The notes under the pieces: model-generated | Seen by the model: the letters and a program-made list of their open reading frames with translations, nothing else | Told to the model about the DNA's origin: nothing | Databases searched by the model: none | DNA from: Bradyrhizobium jicamae | Lineage (GTDB): Bacteria > Pseudomonadota > Alphaproteobacteria > Rhizobiales > Xanthobacteraceae | DNA length: 64,000 bases | Assembly: GCF_018130215.1 (NCBI RefSeq) | Contig: NZ_JAFCKQ010000013.1 | Coordinates: forward strand, 62,001-126,000 | Direction: 5' to 3' | In this document: piece after piece, positions 8,426 to 17,154 of the stretch | Layout: every line of letters starts with the position of its first letter | How positions within the stretch are numbered: the first letter of the stretch is position 1 | Translations under genes and position numbers: made by a program

Positions 8426-9289
8426 CTAACCGATCAGCACCAGGGCGACGCCGACGACGGTCAATACGGTTCCGGTTACGATCCGCGCGTTGATTTCAAC
8501 ATGCTTGAGCATCGTCGCGCTGAGCGCCACCGTGACCAGCGGGTAGATCGCGGCGAGCGGCGCTACCAGCGTGATCGGGCCGTTGCGGACGGCGGCGAAC
8601 AGGCTGAGCGCACTGAGTCCGTTGCTGATCCCGGTCAGCGCGAACCACAATCGTCCCTCTCGCGGCGCCTGCACCATGAAGCTGCCCTTGCGTATCCGCT
8701 GCACCGTCAGCACCACCAGCGAGGACATGATGTAGCCGACGAGGCACGCCCAGAGCGGGCTCGGCCAGATCGCGAGCCCGAGCTTGGCGATCGGCGGCAC
8801 CACGCCGCGCACCAGCGCGCTGGCGAGCGGCAGCAGCAGGGCCCAGCTCCGCCAGTGGCCGAGGTCGCGCGGCCGGGTCACCGTGATGATCGCGGCCCCC
8901 GCGACTGCGACGATCAGGCCGACGAACTGCTGTCCCTGCAACGGCTCGTGCAGCAGGACGACGGCGGCCGTGACCGCGAACAGCGGGGCGAGGTTGCCGA
9001 GCGTCGAGGTGACGACCGGTCCGAGCGCCCGGTTCGACGCAAAGGTCAGCAGCGTCAGGGAGGCCGGGAAGAACAAACCGATCGCCATGAAGATCGGCAG
9101 TCCGCGCCAGACCACCGGTTCGCCGTGCAGGATCAGCGGCGACAGCAGCAGGAACAGCAAGGTGAAGGAGGGGACGCTGATCGCGGCGCCGGACAGCGGC
9201 TCGACGGTGCGCAAGCCAAGCTGCGCCAGCACCACCCCGGCGCCGAGGAAAATGGCCGAAGCGAAGGCGTAGAGGATGGCTGCGGTCAT
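8426..9289 (-). CDS. EamA/DMT-family transporter
   Basis: A 287-residue membrane protein with about ten hydrophobic helices arranged as two EamA repeats (LGAGVVLAQLGLRTVEPL in the first half, NGLSALSLFAAVRNGPITLVAP in the second), the layout of the drug/metabolite transporter superfamily. The terminal block ARIVTGTVLTVVGVALVLIG is characteristic. I chose the ATG at 9289 because the first helix follows at once; the frame extends upstream to 9379 with a charged, Ala-rich leader that looks non-coding. Its direction is opposite to leuB, which starts 160 bases away. The substrate is unknown. Confidence 0.82.
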   Translation of the reverse strand: MTAAILYAFASAIFLGAGVVLAQLGLRTVEPLSGAAISVPSFTLLFLLLSPLILHGEPVVWRGLPIFMAIGLFFPASLTLLTFASNRALGPVVTSTLGNLAPLFAVTAAVVLLHEPLQGQQFVGLIVAVAGAAIITVTRPRDLGHWRSWALLLPLASALVRGVVPPIAKLGLAIWPSPLWACLVGYIMSSLVVLTVQRIRKGSFMVQAPREGRLWFALTGISNGLSALSLFAAVRNGPITLVAPLAAIYPLVTVALSATMLKHVEINARIVTGTVLTVVGVALVLIG

Positions 9290-9448
9290 GAAGGCTGTCT
9301 TGGGAGCAGTCTTGTTGGCGCTTGCCGGCGCGGTTTGACGTTCACGGGCATTTTGGGCCCGTTCGGGGCGCCTTGCCAATCCGCGCCGGGCGTTTTAGCA
9401 CTCGCGCCTGACGATAGCGGGCATGCCCGATTGAGTGAGGTAACGACC

Positions 9449-10561
9449 ATGGCGACCCATAAACTGCTGCTTCTCCCCGGCGACGGCATCGGCCCCGAAG
9501 TGATGGGCGAGGTGCAGCGCCTGATCGACTGGCTGAATGCGCAGGGGATCGCAAAATTCGAGACCGAGCACGGGCTGGTCGGCGGCTCGGCCTATGACGC
9601 GCACAAGGTGTCGATCTCGGAAGGCGACATGGCCAAGGCCATCGCGGCCGATGCGGTGATCTTCGGCGCGGTCGGCGGTCCGAAATGGGATTCGGTTCCC
9701 TATGAGGTGCGCCCGGAAGCCGGCCTGCTGCGGCTGCGCAAGGATCTCGAGCTGTTCGCCAACCTGCGCCCGGCGGTGTGCTATCCGGCACTGGCGGATG
9801 CTTCGAGCCTGAAGCGCGAGGCGGTCGAAGGCCTTGACATCATGATCGTGCGCGAGCTCACCGGCGGCGTCTATTTCGGCGAGCCGAAGACCATCACCGA
9901 TATCGGCAATGGCCAGAAGCGCGCGATCGACACCCAGGTCTACGACACCTACGAGATCGAGCGTATCGGTCGTGTCGCCTTCGAACTCGCGCGCAAGCGC
10001 CGCAACAAGGTGACGTCGATGGAGAAGCGCAACGTCATGAAGTCGGGCGTGCTCTGGAACGAGGTGATGACCCAGGTGCATGCGCGCGAATACCAGGATG
10101 TTACGCTGGAGCATCAGCTCGCCGATTCCGGCGGCATGAACCTCGTGAAGTCGCCGAAGCAGTTCGACGTCATCGTCACCGATAATCTGTTCGGCGACAT
10201 GCTGTCGGATATCGCGGCGATGCTGACCGGTTCGCTCGGCATGCTGCCGTCGGCCTCGCTCGGAAAGGTCGATGCCAAGACGAAGAAGCGCCGCTCGCTG
10301 TTCGAGCCGGTGCACGGCTCGGCGCCCGATATCGCAGGCAAGGGCCTCGCCAATCCGATCGCGATGATCTCCTCGTTCGGCATGGCGCTGCGCTATTCCT
10401 TCGATATGGGCGATCTCGCCGACAAGGTCGACGCCGCGATCGCCGCGGTGCTGGCCAGCGGCCTGCGCACCGCCGACATCAAGTCGGACGGCACCACGCC
10501 GGCGAGCACGACGCAGATGGGCGAGGCGATCCTGAAGGAATTGCAGAAGCTGCACGCGTGA
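9449..10561 (+). CDS. leuB: 3-isopropylmalate dehydrogenase
   Basis: A 370-residue enzyme that oxidatively decarboxylates 3-isopropylmalate to 2-oxoisocaproate with NAD, the third step of leucine synthesis. The start LLLLPGDGIGPEVM is typical. The substrate loop and catalytic tyrosine lie in ELTGGVYFGEP (Tyr142), the catalytic lysine in SMEKRNVMKS (Lys193), and the metal-binding aspartates in the family signature beginning TDNLFGDMLSD (246, 250, 254). The NAD-binding loop HGSAPDIAGKGLANP follows. Length is exactly as expected. The start ATG has GAGTGAGG upstream. leuD and leuC lie 6 kb and 10 kb away on the opposite strand, so the pathway is loosely clustered but not an operon. Confidence 0.97.
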   Translation: MATHKLLLLPGDGIGPEVMGEVQRLIDWLNAQGIAKFETEHGLVGGSAYDAHKVSISEGDMAKAIAADAVIFGAVGGPKWDSVPYEVRPEAGLLRLRKDLELFANLRPAVCYPALADASSLKREAVEGLDIMIVRELTGGVYFGEPKTITDIGNGQKRAIDTQVYDTYEIERIGRVAFELARKRRNKVTSMEKRNVMKSGVLWNEVMTQVHAREYQDVTLEHQLADSGGMNLVKSPKQFDVIVTDNLFGDMLSDIAAMLTGSLGMLPSASLGKVDAKTKKRRSLFEPVHGSAPDIAGKGLANPIAMISSFGMALRYSFDMGDLADKVDAAIAAVLASGLRTADIKSDGTTPASTTQMGEAILKELQKLHA

Positions 10562-10571
10562 CGGCTGTGAA

Positions 10572-10652
10572 GTCATTCCGGGAGGATGCGCAAGCACCAG
10601 ACCCGGATTCCCGAGATTCCGGGTTCGATGCTGCGCATCGCCCCGGAATGAC
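10572..10652. repeat. Palindromic intergenic repeat, type B (copy 2)
   Basis: Outer arms GTCATTCCGGG and CCCCGGAATGAC as at 7070, with inner repeats ACCCGGATT and ATTCCGGGTT and a GATGCGCA / TGCGCATC pair. It lies directly after leuB and just before a strong hairpin terminator. Confidence 0.8.
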
Positions 10653-10663
10653 GACCAAAACAA

Positions 10664-10691
10664 AAATGGCCGGGCTCGCGCCCGGCCATTT
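10664..10691. terminator. Intrinsic terminator between convergent genes leuB and 10717
   Basis: Perfect 11-base stem AAATGGCCGGG / CCCGGCCATTT with a six-base loop. A-rich sequence on the left gives a T-tract when read on the minus strand, and ATTTCC follows on the plus strand, so it can stop both leuB and the minus-strand gene. Confidence 0.8.
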
Positions 10692-10716
10692 CCACATCGG
10701 CTGATCGCCGAAATTC

Positions 10717-11121
10717 TCAGTACAGCGGGAAGGTCCGCGGATAGCCGCCGAGATCGGCCGGCGGGCTGAGCGGCTGGCGGTCGATCGGGCGGTTGTTGTT
10801 TTCACGCGCGAACGAGGGATAACCGATCTCGGGCGGGAACGCGTAGTCGGTGAACTTGCGGTCGCCTGGCAGCACTTCGGTACCGGCATCGAGCCATGAG
10901 CGGGTCGTGACGTAGACGCGGGTGCGCGGGCCCTGCTGATAGACGCGGTTCGGACCCTGCGCGCCGTAATAGCGGCGGCCGTCGCGGTCATATTGCTCCT
11001 GCTGCTTGCGCTTGGCCGGAGTCTGCGCGCTGGCCGAGGTCATGCCGAACGCGGTTGCGGTGACGGCGGCCGCGGCAAGCAGAACCACGAGCTTGTTCGC
11101 GGCAGGGAATTTCAAGGTCAT
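10717..11121 (-). CDS. Exported hypothetical protein, Tyr/Arg/Pro-rich
   Basis: A 134-residue protein I do not recognise by function. It has a clear signal peptide (LVVLLAAAAVTATAFGMTSASA, cleavage probably ASA|Q near residue 32). The mature part is hydrophilic and basic, with many Tyr, Arg and Pro residues and no cysteine, for example RDGRRYYGAQGPNRVYQQG and ending GGYPRTFPLY. No catalytic motif is visible. It resembles the small periplasmic proteins that are conserved among Bradyrhizobium species (recollection, not checked). It is single, facing leuB across a terminator. Confidence 0.7.
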   Translation of the reverse strand: MTLKFPAANKLVVLLAAAAVTATAFGMTSASAQTPAKRKQQEQYDRDGRRYYGAQGPNRVYQQGPRTRVYVTTRSWLDAGTEVLPGDRKFTDYAFPPEIGYPSFARENNNRPIDRQPLSPPADLGGYPRTFPLY

Positions 11122-11296
11122 CGCATCCTCGTCATTGCGGCCCCGTGCGGGGCTGGCGCGTCGCCAAATCGATCGGAACCCATTCTAGCCGCGATGGTTG
11201 CGACGTCACTAGGTCAATTGCGCCACACCGCCAGACATAATGCGGATCAAGGCGCAAAAGTTTCATGAAAACCAGTGTCTTGCCACGGTGCCGCCA

Positions 11297-12088
11297 TCAA
11301 AGGGGGCCGCGCAATTTCGGGTTCTCGCTGCCCATGACCCAGTCCGATGACAACGCGGGCTGGCCGGAGGGTGCGCAGTCCCTGCGCTTCAGCTCGGCCC
11401 GCGCGAACAGCTCGGCCAGCTTGGGATCATTGCCGACGGCCAGCAGCGTCAGCCGGTTCAGCATGCAGCCGATCGCGGCGCGCTGGGCCGGAAGGCTGTC
11501 ACCCTGGCAGGTCCAGCCGGAAATCCGGAGATTCGGCGTCTCGACCTGCTTGAGGAAGGCTAGGCAGGTTCGGCCGCCGTCGCGTGGCTCCGGTCGCAGC
11601 AGCGCCACGCTGCCGAACTTGCTGTCGATGATCCCGGCGGCCTCGAGCTCGCGCGGTTGGGCCGGATCAAGCTGCCCGGCGATTGCGGCGGCTGCAGGCT
11701 CTGGTTGCTCGCCGCCTGGGCGGTAGAGCTCGAGTTCGGCGGTTGCGTCGGGCTCGGTGCCGGTCCAGCGGAAAACATCCTTGCGGCCGCCCTCGGGGTG
11801 ACGGAAGATTTCGTAAGTCTTTGTTTTATATATTGGATCCGATTGGCCGATGGCGAAAGCCGGCGCCGAACGGCCGGCCGGGCTCCAACTCACCGTAGCG
11901 GGCCCCGCGGCCGTTGCGTCCGGCAGCTGCTGCCATAGATAGACGGCGAGACCGCCGAACAGAGCGAGGGCGGCGGCGTAGGCAAGCAGCCCGGAGAACG
12001 TGGCATAGACCTCGTCGACGAAACTCGTCAGCGCCGACGGAATCTTCGTATGATGGGGGACGGCCGGACCGGGGCGAAACAGACGCAT
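11297..12088 (-). CDS. Hypothetical single-pass membrane protein
   Basis: A 263-residue protein of unknown function. One transmembrane helix (LLAYAAALALFGGLAVYLW, about residues 33-52) anchors a periplasmic part of some 200 residues. That part has four cysteines (TCLAF, WTCQG, GCMLN, RDCAPS) that could form disulfides, and a well-formed segment DPIYKTKTYEIFRHPEGGRKDVFRW. The start is taken as the ATG at 12088; an adjacent in-frame TTG at 12091 is possible. It is divergent from asd, 115 bases apart. Good codon usage and conserved-looking composition support a real gene. Confidence 0.7.
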   Translation of the reverse strand: MRLFRPGPAVPHHTKIPSALTSFVDEVYATFSGLLAYAAALALFGGLAVYLWQQLPDATAAGPATVSWSPAGRSAPAFAIGQSDPIYKTKTYEIFRHPEGGRKDVFRWTGTEPDATAELELYRPGGEQPEPAAAAIAGQLDPAQPRELEAAGIIDSKFGSVALLRPEPRDGGRTCLAFLKQVETPNLRISGWTCQGDSLPAQRAAIGCMLNRLTLLAVGNDPKLAELFARAELKRRDCAPSGQPALSSDWVMGSENPKLRGPL

Positions 12089-12203
12089 CAAAACGCTCGA
12101 ACGGTAACGCTAACGTTGTCTTGATGGGCTTTCTCGCATAGAAGCGCTGCCTCTTCCCTTGCCGTTGGTCGTGGGAACGGGCTTTTTCGTCGGAGAGTGA
12201 ACG

Positions 12204-13238
12204 ATGGGTTACAAAGTCGCGGTGGTCGGAGCGACCGGCAATGTCGGGCGCGAAATGCTCAACATTCTCGACGAACGCAAATTCCCGGCCGACGAGGTTG
12301 TCGTGCTGGCGTCGCGCCGCAGCGTCGGCGTCGAGGTCTCCTACGGCGACCGCACCCTGAAGGTGAAGGCGCTCGAGCATTATGATTTTTCCGACGTCGA
12401 CATCTGCCTGATGTCGGCCGGCGGCTCGGTCTCCAAGGAATGGTCGCCGAAGATCGGCGCCGCCGGTGCGGTCGTGATCGACAATTCGTCGGCCTGGCGC
12501 ATGGACCCGGACGTTCCGCTGATCGTGCCGGAGGTGAATGCGGATGCGGCCGCCGGCTTCACCAAGAAGAACATCATCGCCAATCCGAACTGCTCGACCG
12601 CCCAGCTCGTCGTCGCGCTGAAGCCGTTGCACGACAAGGCGACCATCACGCGCGTCGTGGTCTCGACCTATCAATCGGTGTCGGGCGCCGGCAAGGATGC
12701 GATGGACGAACTGTTCTCGCAGACCAAGGCCGTCTACACCAATGACGAGCTGGTCAACAACAAGTTCCCGAAGCGCATCGCCTTCAACGTCATCCCCCAC
12801 ATCGACGTCTTCATGGAGGACGGCTACACCAAGGAAGAGTGGAAGATGATGGCGGAGACCAAGAAGATCCTTGATCCCAAGATCAAGCTCACCGCGACCT
12901 GCGTGCGCGTGCCGGTGTTCGTCAGCCACTCCGAAGCCGTCAACGTCGAGTTCGCCAATCCGATCTCGCCGGACGAGGCGCGCAACATCCTGCGCAATGC
13001 GCCGGGCTGCCTCGTCATCGACAAGCGCGAGCCGGGCGGCTACGTCACGCCCTATGAAGCGGCCGGCGAGGACGCGACCTATATCAGCCGCATCCGCGAG
13101 GACGCCACCGTCGAGAACGGCCTGTCGTTCTGGTGCGTTTCGGACAACCTGCGCAAGGGCGCGGCGCTCAACGCCGTGCAGATCGCGGAAGTCCTGATCA
13201 ACCGCAAGCTGATCACGGCGAAGAAAAAAGCGGCATAG
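12204..13238 (+). CDS. asd: Aspartate-semialdehyde dehydrogenase
   Basis: A 344-residue NADPH enzyme that reduces aspartyl phosphate to aspartate semialdehyde, the branch point for lysine/diaminopimelate, threonine and methionine. The cofactor motif VVGATGNVGREML is at residues 7-19, the catalytic cysteine is Cys130 in NPNCSTAQ, and the acyl-binding STYQSVSGAGK and the ATCVRVPVFVSHSEA block with its catalytic histidine are all present. The ATG follows GGAGAGTGAACG. The YqhA-like gene begins 22 bases downstream. The dapF gene, further down the same lysine pathway, is at 33.2 kb in this window. Confidence 0.97.
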   Translation: MGYKVAVVGATGNVGREMLNILDERKFPADEVVVLASRRSVGVEVSYGDRTLKVKALEHYDFSDVDICLMSAGGSVSKEWSPKIGAAGAVVIDNSSAWRMDPDVPLIVPEVNADAAAGFTKKNIIANPNCSTAQLVVALKPLHDKATITRVVVSTYQSVSGAGKDAMDELFSQTKAVYTNDELVNNKFPKRIAFNVIPHIDVFMEDGYTKEEWKMMAETKKILDPKIKLTATCVRVPVFVSHSEAVNVEFANPISPDEARNILRNAPGCLVIDKREPGGYVTPYEAAGEDATYISRIREDATVENGLSFWCVSDNLRKGAALNAVQIAEVLINRKLITAKKKAA

Positions 13239-13260
13239 GGCGCAGCAGGGAGCCGGAACC

Positions 13261-13809
13261 ATGTCCGAACAACCGGCTTCCGCCCCGCCAAATCCGGCGA
13301 CGCCGCGCATCATGCGCGGCTTCGAATATGTACTGTTCAACAGCCGCTGGCTGATGGCGCCGTTCTATGTCGGCCTGGTCTTGGCGCTGGCCGTGCTGCT
13401 GATAAAATTCGTGCGCATGCTCCTGGAGTTCGTCGTGCATGCGCCCAGCTACAAATCGTCGGAAGTGATCCTCGACGTGCTGTCGCTGATCGACGTCACC
13501 CTGGTCGCGAATCTCGTCCTGATCGTGGTGTTCTCGGGCTACGAGAATTTCGTCTCGCGCATCGATACGTCGGGCAACCCGAACTGGCCGATCTGGATCA
13601 CCAAGATCGATTTTGCCGGGCTGAAGCAGAAGCTTCTGGCGTCGATCGTCGCGATCTCCGCGATCCACGTGCTGGAAGCGTTCCTGAACATCGAGACTGT
13701 CTTCGACGCGACGAAGATGACGTGGCTCGTCGCCGTGCACCTCGTGTTCGTGATCTCGGCGCTGTTGCTCGCGATCTCCGATCGCTGGAGCAGCGGCGAT
13801 CACGAATGA
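13261..13809 (+). CDS. UPF0114 (YqhA-type) membrane protein
   Basis: A 182-residue membrane protein with about four hydrophobic segments. The block LFNSRWLMAPFYVGLVLAL and the later LIDVTLVANLVLIVVFSGYENFVS are signatures of the UPF0114/YqhA family. Its function is not known. It starts 22 bases after asd on the same strand, with GGGAGCCGGAACC before the ATG, so it is probably cotranscribed, though there is no evident link to amino acid synthesis. It ends at a palindrome shared with the convergent carbonic anhydrase gene. Confidence 0.88.
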   Translation: MSEQPASAPPNPATPRIMRGFEYVLFNSRWLMAPFYVGLVLALAVLLIKFVRMLLEFVVHAPSYKSSEVILDVLSLIDVTLVANLVLIVVFSGYENFVSRIDTSGNPNWPIWITKIDFAGLKQKLLASIVAISAIHVLEAFLNIETVFDATKMTWLVAVHLVFVISALLLAISDRWSSGDHE

Positions 13810-13815
13810 AGCCCG

Positions 13816-13880
13816 CGAACAGCGAGCAGCGAAATGGCGAATAGTGCCGTCCCTATTCGCTGCTCGCCAATCGCTGTTCG
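13816..13880. terminator. Palindrome between convergent genes, overlapping the end of the carbonic anhydrase gene
   Basis: Outer arms CGAACAGCGA / TCGCTGTTCG and inner arms CGAATAG / CTATTCG form a long imperfect hairpin. It probably ends transcription from both sides. Its right half is translated: it encodes the last nine or so residues of the carbonic anhydrase. Confidence 0.6.
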
Positions 13881-14518
13881 CTCGCCTGCACGTTGAGGAA
13901 TTCCTTCGCGACGCGATCGAGCACGAACAGCGAGCCCCCGGCGACGCCGAAATAGGCGCCGTGCAGTTGCATCTCGCCGCGCTCGACCCGCTCACGCACG
14001 AACGGGAAGGTCATCAGGTTCTCGATCGAGCGGAACACGGCGGCCTTTTCGATGCGGACGACGAAGTCCTGCATGCTCTCATGCGGGCGCTGTTCGACCA
14101 CCTCGCCCGGCTTGATGAACATCTGCATCCACTTGCCGATGAAATCACCCGGCGTCAGCGGCTGGATCTTGTCGACGAAGGCGCGGATGCCGCCGCATTG
14201 CGCATGGCCCAGCACCACGATGTGCTTCACCTTGAGCACGGTCACGGCATATTCCAGCGCGGCCGACACGCCGTGGGCGTTGCTGTCGGGCTGATAGACC
14301 GGAACCAGGTTGGCGATGTTCCGGACCACGAACAACTCACCGGGACCGGCGTCGAAGATCACTTCCGGCGAGACGCGGGAATCGCAGCAGCCGATCACCA
14401 TGGTTTCGGGAGACTGGCCGCGTTCCGAAAGCTCCCGGTAGCGCGACTGCTCCGTCGGCAGCCGCTGGGTTGCAAACGTCTCGTAGCCCTCGATCAGCCG
14501 CTTCGGAAAGAATTTCAT
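13853..14518 (-). CDS. Beta-class carbonic anhydrase
   Basis: A 221-residue zinc enzyme interconverting CO2 and bicarbonate. The zinc ligands are Cys44 and the Asp46-Arg48 dyad in the CCDSRVSP motif, then His105 and Cys108 in GHAQCGG. The block VVRNIANLVP is also typical. The last residues, VQASEQRLASSE, are encoded by an intergenic palindrome and are probably not conserved. The gene is convergent with the YqhA-like gene and divergent from the lyase at 14659. Bicarbonate supply to carboxylases is the usual role. Confidence 0.95.
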   Translation of the reverse strand: MKFFPKRLIEGYETFATQRLPTEQSRYRELSERGQSPETMVIGCCDSRVSPEVIFDAGPGELFVVRNIANLVPVYQPDSNAHGVSAALEYAVTVLKVKHIVVLGHAQCGGIRAFVDKIQPLTPGDFIGKWMQMFIKPGEVVEQRPHESMQDFVVRIEKAAVFRSIENLMTFPFVRERVERGEMQLHGAYFGVAGGSLFVLDRVAKEFLNVQASEQRLASSE

Positions 14519-14658
14519 GACCTCTGGCTAACCACATGCTGATGACGGGAACAAGTCTTCCGGTGCGTGGCCTGAAGTGATACGGCAGCACTGGAGTCCG
14601 ACTGCGCGCTGCCTAGACAATAGACGCCGGCCGAACCCGTTCCTGAGGAGACCTGCCG

Positions 14659-15531
14659 ATGACCCGTCCGCGCCGCAGCCTGTTGTTCATGCCGGGATCG
14701 AATGCGCGGGCGCTGGAGAAGGCCCGGACGCTGCCGGCCGACGGTATCATTCTCGACCTCGAGGATTCCGTTGCTCCCGACGCCAAGGCGGCGGCGCGCG
14801 ACCAGATCGCCCAGGCGGTCGCCGCCAGGGGGTTTGGCAAGCGCGAGGTGTTGATCCGCATCAATGCGCTCGACAGTCCGTGGTGGGTCGACGACATTGC
14901 CATGGCCGGCAAGGCGCAGCCGGACGGCATCCTGGTTCCCAAGATCTCGACCGTCGGCGACCTCGATGCCGTTGCGGGTCGTCTCGGCACCGCCGATGCC
15001 TCGATCCGGGTCTGGGCCATGATCGAGACCGCTCGCGCGGTGCTCGACGCCGACAGGCTCGCCGCGGCATCGCAGGATCCCAAGACCCGGCTCGCCGGCT
15101 TCGTGTTCGGTCCGAACGACATCGCGCGCGAAACCCGGATCCGGATGAAGCCGGGCCGCGCGGCAATGATCCCGATGATCACGCATTGCATCCTGGCGAC
15201 CCGCGCGCACGGCCTCGAGATCCTCGACGGGCCCTATGGCGACATCGGCAACATCGATGGCTTTGCCGAGGAATGCGCGCAGGGACGCGATCTTGGCTTC
15301 GACGGCAAGACGCTGATCCATCCGAGCCATATCGACGCCTGCAACGCCATCTTCACGCCGCCGGAGGCGGAGGTGGCCGAGGCGCGCAAGATCATCGCGG
15401 CATTCGAGAAGCCGGAGAATGCATCGCGCGGCGCGATCCAGCTCGACGGCCGCATGGTGGAGCGTCTGCATGCGGAGATGGCCCGGCGCACGATCGCGAT
15501 CGCAGATGCGATCGCCGCGATGGGGAAGTAG
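14659..15531 (+). CDS. HpcH/HpaI-family CoA-ester lyase (CitE-like)
   Basis: A 290-residue TIM-barrel enzyme of the citrate lyase beta / malyl-CoA lyase family. Family marks are RSLLFMPGSNARALEKA at the start, GIILDLEDSVAPDAK with acidic residues, LIRINALDSPW, WAMIETARAVLD (metal-binding glutamate) and GFVFGPNDIA. Such proteins cleave or make C-C bonds in (3S)-malyl-CoA, citramalyl-CoA or similar esters with Mg2+. The length of about 290 suits the single-subunit CitE-like group, not the citrate lyase complex; no citD or citF is nearby. GAGGAGACC precedes the ATG. The exact substrate cannot be decided. Confidence 0.85.
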   Translation: MTRPRRSLLFMPGSNARALEKARTLPADGIILDLEDSVAPDAKAAARDQIAQAVAARGFGKREVLIRINALDSPWWVDDIAMAGKAQPDGILVPKISTVGDLDAVAGRLGTADASIRVWAMIETARAVLDADRLAAASQDPKTRLAGFVFGPNDIARETRIRMKPGRAAMIPMITHCILATRAHGLEILDGPYGDIGNIDGFAEECAQGRDLGFDGKTLIHPSHIDACNAIFTPPEAEVAEARKIIAAFEKPENASRGAIQLDGRMVERLHAEMARRTIAIADAIAAMGK

Positions 15532-15570
15532 ACGCTTCCTTTTCCCGCAACAGGAGAGGGTGGGACGGGT

Positions 15571-16359
15571 TTAGGCCTTGAACCTCTCCGCCGCCCAGGC
15601 ATACAGGCTGCCCGGAATCGGTGCCTCCTTGCCACGTCCCTTCGGCGAGATGTGCAGGCCGATGATCTCGGGATCATCGAGGTATCTGGAAAAATCCGAC
15701 GGCTCGAAGAACAGTCCGGGCTCGGCGTGCACCGCGTAGAACGACTGCTTCGGCAGTGCGTGCCGCAATTCGCCTTCGCGGCGGGCGAGGGCGGTGATCG
15801 CGGCGGGGCCGTAGATCGCGACGCGGATGTCGGACAGGCGGTTCGATTTGCCGCGCAGCCGGCGCAGCGCGAAGGTCAGGCGGTGGCGCAGCGCGAGCCA
15901 GTCCGGCGTGAGCTCGGCCTGCGCCATCAACGCTTCGAACGCGCGGACGATCGGATCCTCCGACGGCAGATACAGCACGGAATTGCCAAGCTGCCGCGGC
16001 CGCTCCCAGGCGAAATAGGGTTTGGCGGGATCGATCTCGACCGGCTTCAGGAGCAGTACATCGGCATCGAGCCAGAGACCGGCGCGTTGCGCCATCAGCT
16101 TCATGCGGAAGAAGTCGCTGAATTGCAGGATGGTCCAGTCGCGCCATGAACCGTCCGGCTGCGGCGGGCGCAGTTTTTCGGAGAATGCATGCGGCAGCAC
16201 GGCCTCGGCCTCGGCGTTGCCGATGCCATCGGGCAGGCCGGGTATCGGATCGAAGCTGTAGACCGTCACCTTGTGCCCGGCCGCCAGCTGCGAGCGCAGG
16301 CAGGTCTGGCGCAACGCATCCATCGGGCCGTGCCAGAAGGTGACGACGTCAGGTAGCAT
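15571..16359 (-). CDS. DXD-motif glycosyltransferase (family 32-like)
   Basis: A 262-residue protein with the nucleotide-sugar motif AGLWLDADVLLLKP (DXD) after FSDFFRMKLMAQRAG, as in the small glycosyltransferases with a DXD sugar-binding region related to Och1 and capsule enzymes. The N-terminal VVTFWHGPMDALRQTCLRS and VTVYSFDPIPGLPDGI match that fold. The acceptor is unknown. I place the start at the ATG at 16359: the frame continues to 16446, but that extra part contains the leuD terminator hairpin (16407-16440) and is unlikely to be translated. It lies 96 bases downstream of leuD in the same direction. Confidence 0.78.
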   Translation of the reverse strand: MLPDVVTFWHGPMDALRQTCLRSQLAAGHKVTVYSFDPIPGLPDGIGNAEAEAVLPHAFSEKLRPPQPDGSWRDWTILQFSDFFRMKLMAQRAGLWLDADVLLLKPVEIDPAKPYFAWERPRQLGNSVLYLPSEDPIVRAFEALMAQAELTPDWLALRHRLTFALRRLRGKSNRLSDIRVAIYGPAAITALARREGELRHALPKQSFYAVHAEPGLFFEPSDFSRYLDDPEIIGLHISPKGRGKEAPIPGSLYAWAAERFKA

Positions 16360-16406
16360 GCGCGCCAGCCATGAGTGGTTTTGCGGCGATGGCAGAAGGG
16401 CAAGCA

Positions 16407-16440
16407 AAAGCCCCGGCGCCGCCAGCGGCACCGGGGCTTT
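16407..16440 (-). terminator. Intrinsic terminator after leuD
   Basis: Stem AAAGCCCCGG / CCGGGGCTTT around a GC-rich loop, 15 bases past the leuD stop on the minus strand, with a T-rich tail on that strand. It separates leuD from the glycosyltransferase gene. Confidence 0.75.
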
Positions 16441-16455
16441 GACCAAAGGGTGGCA

Positions 16456-17058
16456 TCAGGCCCAGGCGCGCTCCTTGAGCTTGCTCTCATAGGCGTCGAT
16501 GGAGCTCTTCTTCTCCATCGTCAGGCCGATATCGTCGAGACCGTTGATCAGGCAGTGCTTGCGGAACGGGTCGATCTCGAACTTCACCTTGCCGCCGTCG
16601 GGACCACGGATCTCCTGGTTGGGGAGGTCGATGGTCAGTGTCGCGTTGGCGCCGCGCTCGGCGTCGTCGAACAGCTTGTCGAGGTCCTCCTGCGACACGC
16701 GGATCGGCAGGATGCCGTTCTTGAAGCAGTTGTTGTAGAAGATGTCGCCGAACGAGGTCGAGATCACGCAGCGGATACCGAAGTCGAGCAGCGCCCAGGG
16801 GGCGTGCTCGCGGCTCGAGCCGCAGCCGAAATTGTCGCCGGCGACCAGCACCTTCGAATTCCGATAGGCAGGCTGATTGAGCACGAAATCCGGATTCTCG
16901 CTGCCGTCATCCTTGTAGCGCTGCTCCGAGAACAGCCCCTTGCCAAGGCCGGTGCGCTTGATGGTCTTGAGGTACTGCTTCGGAATGATCATGTCGGTGT
17001 CGACATTGATGATCTTCAGCGGCGCCGCAACGCCTTCCAGCGTGGTGAACTTGTCCAT
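16456..17058 (-). CDS. leuD: 3-isopropylmalate dehydratase small subunit
   Basis: A 200-residue swivelling domain that pairs with LeuC to isomerise 2- to 3-isopropylmalate. The segments DTDMIIPKQYLKTI, GDNFGCGSSREHAPWAL and GIRCVISTSFGDIFYNNCFKNGILP are diagnostic. I chose the ATG at 17058 (MDKFTTLEG), the usual start for rhizobial LeuD; another ATG nine bases upstream (17067) is also possible. Unlike many bacteria, leuC is not adjacent: it lies about 3.9 kb away on the same strand, with a metallopeptidase, a chemoreceptor and small genes in between. A strong terminator follows. Confidence 0.96.
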   Translation of the reverse strand: MDKFTTLEGVAAPLKIINVDTDMIIPKQYLKTIKRTGLGKGLFSEQRYKDDGSENPDFVLNQPAYRNSKVLVAGDNFGCGSSREHAPWALLDFGIRCVISTSFGDIFYNNCFKNGILPIRVSQEDLDKLFDDAERGANATLTIDLPNQEIRGPDGGKVKFEIDPFRKHCLINGLDDIGLTMEKKSSIDAYESKLKERAWA

Positions 17059-17154
17059 CGGATGCACGTCCCGGTCAAATGAGGGATAGGGCCGGATGTG
17101 TATCCTGAATGTGACAGCCGTAAAAGGGCCATTTCTGCAGAGCTGGAGCCCCCG

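Noticed and set aside
11175..11202. Possible general-stress promoter (GGAAC, 16 bases, GGTT)
   Set aside because: The -10 box is imperfect and it points toward a stretch whose next plus-strand gene is 1 kb away, behind a convergent gene.
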